Assembly: GCA_021234155.1 (NCBI GenBank)
Contig: JAJEKV010000028.1
Span: 855,998 to 919,997 of the forward strand
Length of the DNA: 64,000 nt
Source: Isoetes taiwanensis
Lineage: Eukaryota > Streptophyta > Lycopodiopsida > Isoetales > Isoetaceae
Direction of reading: 5' to 3'
Made by a program: the position numbers and the translations under genes. Positions 25,701 to 35,285 of this stretch are shown here, one piece after another (position 1 is the first letter of the stretch; each line of letters starts with the position of its first letter). The notes beneath the pieces were generated by a model. It did no database searches. It worked only from the letters and a program-made list of their open reading frames with translations, and had not been told where the DNA came from.

Positions 25701-25897
25701 CAAAAAATCTCCTCAGCATGGGGCACACTGCCACATTCAACGAACATGGGTACCATAAAATTTCCAACCGTCCTCTCCATTTCCAGTCCATAGTTGGCAA
25801 CGTGTGCATGAGCATGCTTGGCTAATTCAAGGTTCCTTTTTTTCCTGCATGTTTGCAAGGAAGAGACAATAGTTGCCACACAGGGCTGTTGAGCCAT
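22709..25897 (-). CDS. Pentatricopeptide repeat protein, PLS class with E-type C-terminus
   Basis: An uninterrupted 1,062-codon frame. PPR proteins bind organelle RNA one base per repeat and serve editing, splicing or processing in plastids or mitochondria. From about residue 35 to 960 the protein is a chain of PLS triplets about 101 residues long. Nine copies of the MYxKCGSLxEAxxVF-type motif are visible, for example VDMYAKCGSLLEAQ and IDMYVKCGSLVEAR, with VSWNAxI and GREIH/GRxIH segments between them. The C-terminal about 100 residues form an E-like region: AWTALLSACTIYNDIEVG, then NSAPYVLMTSIYARNGRCDD. It stops at STIEIYEEL, without a full E2 or a DYW deaminase, so if it is an editing factor it would need a partner deaminase. 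The start is the first ATG after an in-frame TAA 27 nt upstream. It is intronless and intact among decayed transposons. The N-terminus is not an obvious transit peptide. RNA target unknown. Confidence 0.93.
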   Translation of the reverse strand: MAQQPCVATIVSSLQTCRKKRNLELAKHAHAHVANYGLEMERTVGNFMVPMFVECGSVPHAEEIFCTLFHRNEHSWTSLISGYFECGQSDHAFNLYDKMQEDRVHPTSYTLTVLLRACAKAKDMLNGQRIHLQIRQSGLDTDPFVNNTLVHMYARCGALAEAREVFDKLPIRDLVSWNVLITGYAENGLGQEVLGCFNEMQLEDVTPDAVTFVCSLKACAIIAAIDRGREIHAEFAALKGYEENVILGNAVVDMYAKCGSLLEAQMIFDGLPIRNVVSWNAIIAAYLENRLCLGALKCYDHMQLEGIYPNAITFISVLRSCSSMAAIDKGRVIHNEIAQKGFDKHLIVGNALIDMYVKCGSLVEARDVFDKLPVQDVVSWTSLIGGYTAHGSGQEALKCFDQMQLEGTSPDFVTFASVLKACGNIGAIDKGRKIHVQVVRKGYAKVLLVSNALIDMYVKCGFLAEAQELFTNLLVRDIASWTAILAGYADHGFAQEALKCFEQMQQEGIRPDAVTYVCSLKACANMGAIDRGRTMHNEISRQGFLNDLFIGSSLVDMYVKCGSLLEAQNVFDKLPVRDVVLWNSLIMGYAESGLRVLVLKCFEQMQLETVCPNAATFVCIFKVCGTIVEGRKLHAEAVQNGLETDPFIGNSLVDMYGKFGSLVEAQEVFEKMPVQEVVAWNALISGYVENGLAEQALKCFDEAHHGGISLNDATFIPSIKACCCIGALEKGRIIHAVIIQRGFGGELSISTTLVDMYAKGGSLLEARELFDKMAVRDVVSWTAMIAGYAEYGSDEEALDCFIQMQLDGVPPDAITLLCSLLACTSIGAIDKGREIHKEIIQRGFEIEISIATALIDMYFKGGSLSEAQEVFEKLPVRDVVSWNAMIRGYGMNYKCNLALQCFREMQGQGIKPDATTFTGLLTACSRATLVLLGHECFEAMIQRYRILPIVDHYTCMVDLLARSGQLYEAEKLLQTPFCCPSQEAWTALLSACTIYNDIEVGLRCFHQLVLMNPENSAPYVLMTSIYARNGRCDDAIKIDELRERAGARKKRARSTIEIYEEL

Positions 25898-26860
25898 TTC
25901 AACGAAAGCCCATGATGAGCGTTACAGTCGACCATCTATTCAATTCATAATCAGTAACGAAGCAGATCAAGAACCTGAAACGGGTATGAGGAAATACGTA
26001 TCTTAAGTTTTCGCCATTCAGATTGGACCGTTTCTGAACATCTGCCAAATCCATATGCGAAACTATGGCAACCATTCTTGGGAAGACGCCTTTTGATCCT
26101 TGTCCTTTCAGCCCATATATAATTCCTTCACTTCTAGGCTCTTTTACATCGGCCTTCTCCGGTGGTGCTTATGTACGTAAGTTCATTTAGTTTGTGTTCT
26201 AGACATGGTTTGTTTTGAAGGTTGTTGGTAGAGTTGTTTGAGTTACTGTAAAGTTCTGTTTTTTTTTTTTTTTTTTTTTTGTAGAGAAGTTCTTTTCGTA
26301 GTGTAGCATTTCGTGTTTCCTGTTTGAGTTAGGATCAGTTCAATTTCTTGTTTGATTTCAAAGTTAGATTGCTTTTTTTCAATCCATTCCTATGGATCTT
26401 ATGGCGTGCTCGGTAGGCTTTGTTGCTTTCAAAGTTAACATCCTAATATAACTGATTGAAAAGGGCCAAGAATCATTGTTCTTATTTAATGTCTGTCTCG
26501 AGCAAAGGCCACAAAGCGAGTATAATTTAAGGGGACTCCATGTTTGCAATCATCAGGTTTCTAACATGGCTAATCCTAACTATTTAGTCTTGCTACGTCT
26601 TGTTCTTGGCTAAAGTTCCAAAAATAATTGTTTAAATGTTTAATTTGGCCTTCTAATAGCTTATAATATTTCATTTTTTTTGAGGGATAAAAAGATTTTA
26701 TTTACTTAGAGAATGATACAAAGCCACATGTGGTGCCATCCCACGAATATGAGATGGGGGTAGCTATGTAACTCCAGCTTGGCACTATTCTTTCAGAGCC
26801 TGAACCCAGTTAAAATAGTTTCTTCACATTTAAAAATTAGCCTAAAATTTTTTAAGTCTT
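25898..26860. other. 5' flank of the PPR gene
   Basis: This interval holds the minus-strand gene's leader and promoter. A CATATATAATTCC box at about 26,112 reads on the plus strand and is followed at about 26,175 by ACGTAAGTTC, a good plant splice-donor match. A divergent non-coding or leader exon is therefore conceivable but unsupported. A run of about 20 T lies at 26,261-26,280, and 26,560-26,830 is AT-rich without a gene. Confidence 0.3.
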
Positions 26861-29155
26861 TCAGAAATGCCAGCGGTGAAGTAGGCGAGTTGATGATATG
26901 AATACCTCGATTCTCGAGACTAAGACATTCCTCCTTTTTCCATAGTGACCCGGTCGTCGGGCCACAGCTGGAAAGCGAAGTCTTCTTCTTGGGACACCAT
27001 TACGGAGGGGAATTCTCGCGGCTGTTCTTTGGTTCCTAAAGTATTCGAACCTATCCGGACTCAGGCCCATACTTCGCTCTGACGCCCACATTCCACGGAC
27101 AATGTTCTATGGATTCTTCTTCCTCTTCACACATAGGGTAAAGTGGGCTCCGTTATTATCCCATTTTGGAGACTAGATAGTTATTATGGATACATGGATC
27201 CTTGCCAAGAAAGGCGTTGATTCGTGGAGAGGGAGAATTTTGTAGCGTTTCTCGGTTTTAAGGATGTCCTCCGTGATCACTAGCTCCCACTTGGGAATCT
27301 TTGGAAGAAATCCTTAGTCTTCAAACTACTATAGCATGACTTCTACAAACTTGCTTGCATTTGTATCGAAGGATGTACGACCATAGACTTTGATCTCCTC
27401 TATTTATTGTGTTTGGGAGTCACGGAAGCCACACATTCCCGAATAATCTTGTCGGCCTCCTTTAAACCAAAAACCAGGCTTAAATGCTTTAGCGGCGGTG
27501 CTCCTCCCATATACCATGAGCACAAGAATGTATACCAGTTTCCATCTCTTACAATCCTCGTGACCACTATACCTAATGGGCTCCTTGTTTATTGTGCAAT
27601 TCCATTTAGTACCCACCATGGAGGAGGTCCACCTTTAAATTTCTTGATATCAAGCGTAGATAGTTTCTTTATGGCATTCAAGCCCGAAATGGCAGACCGC
27701 CGGAAGGGAGGCTTCTTTACATGACTTGAGATCAAAAGAGATCATAGGCAGGAACCTTGACGGAGGGCTTTATCTTACAGAATATAACGAGCTTGGTTGA
27801 TGAGGTGCAAACCTAGAGACTTCACCTTTTCTGAAAGATCATCCATATGAATTTGGCTATTAATACTTTGCTCTTGTAAGACTATGTCAAACATACCAAT
27901 TCCCCTTACATTTTGTCCCTCTTGCACTTCCACCAAGCAATTTTGATCGATTTGCCTTCTTCATTACCTCCCAGACGAGAAGTTTGAATCAGCCCTTCTA
28001 ACTCACTGCACCTTCTCCTCGGGAACAAGTAGAATTGATGATATGTATACATAAGTATTACTTAGCACATGTTTTGCCTGATAATCACTCCACATGAGGG
28101 ATAACTTTATACCACCAATTTAGGTGTTTATATAGGCCTAGTAGCATTTCATCCCATATTAAAACAAGTGATGTTAATGCCTTTGGGATTCCTAACAAGC
28201 TGAGTGTTACCCTCGGGGATAATTTTCCATGGTAAGCTTTCCAAACATATGGGATACTGTTCTCTAAAGGCCCTTTATGACATTTTTTCCAATTTGTGAG
28301 GCAACATGAAGCTATTGAGAAGGTGGCCGATGGTTATCTGCACATGACATATTGTTTCCTCTTGCCTCGATAAGCGAAATGAGTAAATGCGCATCACGGT
28401 TACAAAATTTGTTGAGCAGTCCCACATTTTCTAGTCCTGAATGAGACCATGCCCGGATGCTTGCGAGGAATAAGCGTAGAGCTTTTAACGCTATATTGAA
28501 GAGGAAGGGCCAGGGGACAGCACTTGCACGATGCCCTCTTAATCTCTCAAATATAGGAGATGATTCACATGAAATAAAGCGGGAAGCAAGGCTGATCTCA
28601 ATAGTTTCATTACTATACGTAAAACTATCCCACATTGACTTGAGCATCATTTTTATCTGACTCCATATCTTTGTCCTTATGCCTTGGTGAAATCTAGCTT
28701 TAAGATAGGCTACTTGCACATCTGTTTTTACGGCCCGATTTTAACCCTTCAAAAATTGTTGCCACATTGCTCGGTCTCCTACCGGTAGAAGCGGATTGGG
28801 CCTGTGAGATACCTTCCGCTAAAGTGGTTTGATCTTCTCTGCCATAGCCTTGGCTATGATTTTGTAAAATGCAGATAGGAGTGTGATAGGCCTCCAATCG
28901 TTAATTGTGCTTGGCTCCTTACACTTGGGTACCAAGGCAATACGGCTTCATATTCAATCTTGGATTTAAATTTTTCCAGCTTGCAAAAGAGTCAGGTGTC
29001 ACCGAGAAAAGATATCATTTTAATCCATTCCCAATTGCATTGGTAGAATTCGATAAATTCCATCCATACCCGAGACGGTATTTATTCTTAGCCAATAAGA
29101 GGTGGCTTTTTCAAGATCATAGAGAGAGAAGCGACTCGAGAATATCTTTTGGCTA
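26860..29155 (-). pseudogene. LINE (non-LTR retrotransposon) remnant A
   Basis: On the minus strand from right to left there is an N-terminal RT part reading EFYQCNWEWIK-like sequence near 29,050, then INDWRPITLLSAFYKIIAK at about 28,845-28,905, the standard motif of plant L1-type RT. A PFLFNIALKAL segment follows near 28,480. The segment where the YADD box is expected, near 28,330-28,360, is corrupted. KSIKIAWWKCK lies near 27,930. A zinc-binding end reads PMCEEEEESIEHCPWN near 27,085-27,135, the Cys/His motif found after RT in plant LINEs. Many stops and frameshifts make it non-functional. No poly(A) tail is visible at the left edge, so the 3' end may be lost. The nearest neighbour is the PPR gene about 1 kb to the left. 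Confidence 0.8.
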
Positions 29156-29690
29156 GAGCTCATTATAGGTAAGTGCGTGTTTAATTAAGTGGGTTCATTC
29201 CATTCCATTTTTTGGAACCTGTTAATTTATGAAAAGAGCACCCGACCGAAAACTATCAGCAATTCCCCGTTTTTGTCTAGAACTCTGCATCGAAGCTTTC
29301 CTCCAGTTTTTCCACTGATTAGCGAGTCGAGGAACAAGAACAATGAGGCGAAACAAAATTCATTAAAGATTGAAATCAAAGTTCTAGATTGAAACCAAAG
29401 TTTTACAATGGTTGAAGATACCATGATGGTCGGTGACACAAATATTACATCCTCTTGGCACCACGAGGACCACCTCTTTGAGATTAACTTATCTGAGGAG
29501 CAAGGTGCAGGCGTTCCAAGCCTAAGAGCAACGGAAGAGATAGAAATCTGAACACGCTAGCTTTGACGGCTCCCGATCATGTCGCTACATTCGCGATTTG
29601 TCTTTGGGAAAGGCAAAATCAAAAGTTAGTGCAAGTGATGCTGAGACAATACAAATAAGAAAACAACCAGTTCTAAGGGCCATTCGAAGA
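29156..29690. other. Unassigned spacer
   Basis: Only short overlapping frames on both strands, without motifs. The stretch leads into the palindrome-based array. Confidence 0.35.
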
Positions 29691-29699
29691 ATGTAGGTG

Positions 29700-30510
29700 T
29701 GAGGCCTTTCATTTCATGATCGAGAAAACCCCTCAGCTTAGGCCCAAAAACAAAAACAAGGAAAAAATTCACTAACGCACTTTTTAAGTAGGCAAAAAAA
29801 AAAAAAAAATTTTTGAGGGGGCCTTTCTCGACTCGCGAGTCGAGAAAAGACCCTCAAACCCACTAATGGCCTTTCTCGACTCGCGGAGTCGGCATCCTTT
29901 CGAGCAAAAAAATTTTTCTCCTTTTTAACTAGGAAAAAAAAAGTTTTTCAAGAAAATTTTTAAGGGCCTTTCGGCTGGTGGGTCGAGAAAAGCATGCGAG
30001 AGTAAAAGCGGGTGAGTTTTGGGGGTTGAGAAAGGCTCAAAGTGAAAAGCAGTTGGCGAGGTCGAGAAAGCGCGATCTGAGGACCTTTCTCATTCAGCAG
30101 TCGAAGAGCAGCTCAAAGCGGCGCGGAGTTTTAGGGGTTAGAAGGCCTTTCTCGACTCGCGAGTCGAAAGCGGCTCAAAGCAACGCGGGTTTGGGGTTAG
30201 AAGGCCTTTCGACTGGTCGAGAAAGAAAGCGACTCAGCAACGAGGTTTAGGGGTCAAAGACCTTTCTCGACTCATGGTCGAGAAAGGCGGCCTCAAAATA
30301 AAAAAACACGAGGTTTGAGGTCTTTCTCAACTCATGGTCGGCCGATTCTAAAGACCCTTCAAAGTAAAAATATAGAGTCGGGTGGAAGAAACATGGTTCT
30401 AAGGCCCTTCAAAATAAAAAGCGAGGTCTAAGGCCCTTCCAAGATGAAAAACACAAGTCTATAAGGCCATTTGGAGTGAAAAACACAACAAGTCAGAAGG
30501 TCGAAAATGA
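29700..30510. repeat. Tandem array of diverged units centred on a 24-bp palindrome
   Basis: At 29,824-29,847 lies a perfect 24-bp palindrome: TTTCTCGACTCG followed by its reverse complement. Diverged forms follow a GGCCT or AGACCT lead at about 29,704, 29,868, 29,964, 30,091, 30,144, 30,203, 30,260 and 30,319. Between them recurs a GAGGTTTAGGGGTTAGAAGG-like spacer, so later units are about 57-60 bp long. The last part, 30,345-30,510, keeps only the CTAAGGCCCTTC...AAAAA half. The plus-strand 90-codon frame through the array (29,978-30,250) is a by-product of the repeats. Confidence 0.75.
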
Positions 30511-31400
30511 ATAACCTTCAAACATCATCATATTACTATGCCTTTGTTCCACGTGAAGTCAAACATACAACAAATGTGTGAACCGCACTACTTGTCACCC
30601 TTTTAATATGTCAATGTTTATCTATAGCTTTATTCAGATAGCTTTTCTAAATGAAAGCAGAACTATATACTATGTATTTTCTAATAAGACAATATCCTAT
30701 ACTATGTATTTTCAATAAACACAATATCCTATGTATTTTCTATGAAAAATACCCTCCCATAAATTTCTATGTATTTTCCGATGATACCTAATGCACGTAT
30801 AAATAGCAGCATATGCATACCTATAATACACATTATAACTTAAAAATAATTTACCCTTACTTATAACTAATAATGCTGCCATATAAATATACTTACCCTT
30901 ATAACTAATAATAATGCACCATATAAATATTATGCCCGTGACATTTTCCAAGACTCACTTTACTCTACTCTCACGGGACTTATTTTAGAGACTCTTATAC
31001 CCTTATTTTTCCCCCCAATATTTGAATTTTGAAATTTGGTACACCTTTGTCTGTGAGATGCTTTTGTACCACTGCATGGGATACCCTGCAACCAAGAATT
31101 CGTCACGAGAATCCATGGAAGGAGAGCAGGCTGTGAGGATTTCTTCAATATCCTCACGATTTTTTCTCTTAATCTTTGGTAAGGATTTAAGTCAATATCT
31201 CCAGGAATTTCAGATAGAAGCCACGAGGGCATAAATATTCGGCAAGAATGAAGGATCGGTAGCAGGGACTGCGGCAGTTTACGTGAGTTAGCATGTGGCA
31301 ATGTAGGCAGGTACTTTGATTCGTTGATATGCTGCGAGCGAAATCTGATGGCCAGGTCGTTCTGACGTAGATTTTAAGCAAGTGTCGAGGAATGGCGAGG
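30511..31400. repeat. AT-rich spacer with short tandem repeats
   Basis: ACTATGTATTTTC recurs at about 30,669, 30,700, 30,729 and 30,766 with AATATCCT between, a period near 31 bp. ACCATATAAATAT-type blocks recur at 30,879-30,930. No coding signal is seen. A 113-codon minus-strand frame at 30,960-31,301 lacks any motif. Confidence 0.45.
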
Positions 31401-31407
31401 ATATGGC

Positions 31408-31416
31408 TATATAAAG
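31408..31416 (+). promoter_or_regulatory. TATA-box-like element (TATATAAAG)
   Basis: A consensus plant TATA box lies 36 bp before an ATG at 31,452. That ATG opens a 37-codon frame ending at 31,565 with a hydrophobic middle (SFLQYLLFLA). The set could be the promoter and leader of a decayed LTR or of a small gene. Nothing else supports either reading. Confidence 0.3.
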
Positions 31417-31610
31417 CACCCTTACTGCCATTTGCAGCAACTCACGCAGCTATGGCTTCTACATTTCCAAAAGGCAAGCTTGTCTTGCTCTCGTTTTCTT
31501 GCAAAACCTCTTTCTTGCAATACCTCCTTTTCTTGGCATCACGGTGGACCATGGCGGCGAGATAGGAGATAAAGGGAGGCGGCCGGAGCGGGGGCTCGCC
31601 CGGAGCTTTT

Positions 31611-31790
31611 GGGTTCGATGGAGCTTCCCTTGCAAAGGTCTGTAAACATTTAAGCTAAAGATACATTTTGAGCGATACGGTTTTTGCAGCTTCTCGGGAC
31701 AAGGATATAGAGTTCGATGGAATTCCCTGCAAAAGACCTCTGTAAAATCTGGGCAAAGATGCCTTTGAGCACTCTTTGATTCTGCAGAGC
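31611..31790 (+). repeat. Diverged ~99-bp tandem duplication
   Basis: GTTCGATGGA(G)CTTCCCTTGCAAAG at 31,612 and GTTCGATGGAATTCCCTGCAAAAG at 31,712 begin two related blocks. Each continues with CTGTAAA...GATGCCTTT/GATACATTTTGAGC and a TGCAG end. The blocks lie in non-coding DNA. Confidence 0.5.
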
Positions 31791-33617
31791 CTTTATTTGA
31801 TTCTTGGAGCCTTTACGTGTTCGTGGCGGCAGAGAAGAACATCCCCTTTGCATAAACACTTAACCCGGGGGTTGATCGGCGGTCGATTTCACCACAGCTT
31901 TGTTCACCCACTGTTTTGGACTCAACCCCCTATTGCGCTTTCCGAAACAGTAGGCATGTTGTCGCTCCGGCACTTTCTGCAGTGCTAGCCGAGCAGACGG
32001 CCAGATCCTTGAGGAAGCTCCAATGGTGGCAATGCGTTGTACGGTGTGGTGCTACTTGACGAGAGCAATCTTATGACCCGAGGTTAGAGCCTTCATCGCC
32101 TTGCGGCGGGCTGAAGGCCGCATCCGATAGTGCAAAAATGGTTATTGCATCCGGCGTCTTTAGTGCCTTGTCTACTCTGGGTTGATTGCAGCAAGATAAC
32201 AGTGTTGAGTGCAGAGTATGCAGCCAAGCGATGCCGTTCGTTTTCCATGCTTTCGCCGCTTTCTGCATGTTGCGAGTGTTGAGACCCCCTCCGGGAATGA
32301 GCGCAGTCAGCAGCACCGAATGGCTTATCGTGTATGGAAACTGGTGATATTCTTCACCACGCTAGTGTTTGAAATGCGCACACGATACCGGAGCGAAGCG
32401 GTCGGGGTTTGGAAACTCATTGTAACCCACGATATAAATACCAAGCAGATTAAAGGTTTATTCTATGCCATGGGATAGGATAGCGTGCAGAGAGATTTTG
32501 GGAGCGAAGGGGAGGAATCCTCAATCCTGCCCATTCTCGCCTCGTGGTGAGAAAAAAACCTCACCTATTTAATTAATTATTTAACTAATTAATTGTTATT
32601 GTTTAATTAATTAATTAATTATATTATTTAAGTTATCTACTTAATCTTTTTAGTTTTTCGATAGTTGTTTGCCCCTCCTCCTCTTCTCAACACTTCCTTG
32701 CCCTTCCCCCCTCCTCCCTTTCCCAAAGAGACCTGCTCCTCCCTCCTTGCCCTTCCCCCTCCTCCCCTTCCCTCCCCTCCCCATTTGCTGGGCCTCCTTT
32801 GCCCTTTGCCTTTCCCCTTGTCCTTTGCCTTTCCCCTCCTCCCTCCACATCTCCCCTTCCTTCCCTACTCTTTCCTCCACCACCCCCTTCATTTTCTCGG
32901 ATTATACGTGTGTAAATATTCTTATGTTACCAAGGAAAATCTATTGGCGGATTCAATGGCAACTTACTTTTTTTTTTTTGCATGAGTCATTTTTCGGTCC
33001 CAATTACAAATTTCGAGATTTGTCCCACTTTAATTAAGTGCGACAAATTGAAACTTTGAGATCACTAACTCTTCATATGTATCTTGGAATGGTAAGTTAT
33101 GTTTCCCCAAAAACCTTGGAAGTGATTATGTAAGTACCTTTTAGATCACAGGGATTTGAGGGTCGGTAGCTAGTGCAATGGTTGTTGAAATGAGCGACCT
33201 CTTCTTTTCTTTAGCTGACTTAAAGAAGAACTTGAATTGCATTTATCACCTTCATTTAGCCAAGTCAATCACCTTTGCATACATTCTCCATTATCTTGAC
33301 TTTCTCTAGTGCCTTTGTCTGACCCTGTTCCCTTCTCCTCTATCCCATCATTAGACCCCAATGCTCTAAGTGGTGGAGCTGATTGTAAAAAGCTATCCAA
33401 CTCCTCCCTCTCCCTTTTACTTTAGCTCTACCCCAAATTTTGGCACCAATTTTTATATTACCGAGTGGAGTTATCATGGTTTCCATCACGACGAGCGTTC
33501 TAAAAGTGGATTGCCTGTGCTTTGCAAGCCTCCACAGATTGGATCTTTTAGATATCTGGTGTTGAGTTTGAATCTTTTGTTTTAGAGGTTCTAATCGGCA
33601 AATCTAGGTGGAGTATG
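31791..33617. other. Unassigned, with simple-sequence tracts
   Basis: 32,565-32,640 is rich in TTAATTAA. 32,665-32,895 is an almost pure pyrimidine tract on the plus strand (CCTCC, CTTCCC and CCCTTT blocks), which produces spurious Pro/Ser/Leu frames. The rest shows no gene or repeat that I recognise. Confidence 0.4.
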
Positions 33618-34900
33618 TGTGGCGGCCCCGGCTCATATCGATGCCCGATCGTATACAAAGCGGAATCATCCTCAAACCAGCATCGGCCCGTGTAGGGGCC
33701 GTCCACCTAACATCGGGCTCTCGATGGTGGCCAAGAACCGACGGGGAAGAGATGGGCGTGTCATTCATCCCGTCTCCCTCGGGATAGAGCCTAACAGCAG
33801 GCGTAAACAAAACATGAGCACATGCCATCAATCAATAACATACCCACCTCGGTGGTCCACCCATATATCATTCATTGCATCACATCGATTACATCAACAT
33901 AACATAGGAAGATCCTGCAGGGCTGGACTGATGGGGATCGGCCCGGCAACCGAGGTCTCAAAATGTAATCAGAACCAGAATTCACTTCAGCAAATGGATT
34001 TGACTGTACGAGGAACATGGCCCTTAAGGTAGTCCACTCCATCCGCCCCTCCTGTGCATACCGCTGCGGATAAGTGAAAGTATTGAACTGGTAGTAGCCT
34101 GGGTGGAATAGCCCGGAGGGCTCTGCTCTTTTGAGGTTGCATCTCCCAGCCACGATGAGGCGGGAGGGGATCACCCCCTCGAGGAAGGTTCATACCAATC
34201 CGCAGGCGAGCGAGCCACTGCTAGGTACCTGACTTGAACCCCTAGGGGCGACGCATCGCCCAGGTGTCGGTATGCCCTCACGCGGTGGCAGGTGTGGGCC
34301 TGGCTCATAACGTTCCCGGCCCGTCGCTTCATGCGGAGGATCCAGCAGGTGATTGACAAGACTCCTTGCCTTCGGCCCGGTCTAGCCCGCCACCGGGAAT
34401 TAATGGGCTAAACTAGGATCATCCAACTGTGGGCTCTGGGTCTCTACCCCCTTCCCAATACACAAGAATGGCGCATAGAATGTCACAATATCATCACAAT
34501 AGAACTGAAATAATAGGGAATACATCTATCCTAGTCTACCTAATCATACATGGTTAGGTTCCTTTATTAGTATCTATCATTCTTAAATTTGTGGGGTCGC
34601 CTATAGCTAAAATGAATATAATCCCTATGGAATGAGCAAGAAAACTTCGGATCTAACTATCGGATTAACCACTAACAGCCTTGGCGGCTCCCACTCAACT
34701 GAAGGCGTCCATCTTGCTGAATCTTGAGATTGCTGGCTTGGATCGGCGCAGCCAGGTCAGGTTCCTCTGCCCCTCTTTTATTCCAAGCGAGGCGTCCAAT
34801 GCTGCTCAATCCGACTTATAGGGGCTGGAAACCGAAAGTTTCCCTTTTAGGGTTATGCCCTTTATCCCACAATTTAGGCTGGGCCTTCAACTGGGCGTTT
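33618..34900 (-). repeat. LTR-like repeat family, copy 3 (inverted)
   Basis: Read on the minus strand, this is the best-preserved relative of 1,290-2,610. It contains CCCCTATAAGTCGGATTGAG, AACCTAACCATGTATGATTAGG, GATGATATTGTGACATTC, TTGGATGATCCTAG, TGAACCTTCCTCGAGGGGG, AAATCCATTTGCTG and GGCCACCATCGAGAGCCCGAT in the same order. The minus-strand end is GGGGCCGCCACA at 33,618, a plausible CA end of an LTR. A TGTGACA at 34,487 would then give an 870-bp LTR preceded by internal sequence. No gypsy pol adjoins it on the right, so it is a solo or truncated copy. Confidence 0.6.
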
Positions 34901-35285
34901 TAATTGGTACATGCCCTAGTCTAGAGATTTCCTTTTGTATGCCCTAGTCTAGAGATTTCATTTGTGTGCTCACGCATTTAGTGAAAGAGTGGGTTTTAAC
35001 ATCATATGGCATGGTTGTGGTTTTGTTTTTGGCATATTCCTATATTCTATTTATATTCTAAACAAAGTGTTGCGCATATATTGGGGTCTAGGGGTTGTGC
35101 CCCATAGAAATCTATCTTGGCTAATGTAGCATAGCCATTACATCCGGCACTATACTGAAACGCCGCGAGTATAATATACATATTTATACGTATATTATCC
35201 TGGAACATCACAGCTGCACATTCACTCCACTATTGTTTATAGTTGTGGCATAGGTTCTTTTCCATGTCTTCTTATTCTTACTTGC
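34901..35285. other. Spacer with a 30-bp tandem duplication
   Basis: ATGCCCTAGTCTAGAGATTTC occurs at about 34,910 and again at about 34,940. Otherwise the stretch is AT-rich with no gene signal. Confidence 0.4.

Noticed and set aside
29978-30250. 90-codon frame through the palindrome array
   Set aside because: The frame arises from the repeated units and has no independent coding signal.
29700-30510. CRISPR-like array
   Set aside because: Units are diverged and spacers are related to each other rather than unique. The genome is eukaryotic and there are no cas genes.
32669-33037. Proline/leucine-rich frames of 106 and 122 codons
   Set aside because: They are translations of the pyrimidine tract in two frames at once.
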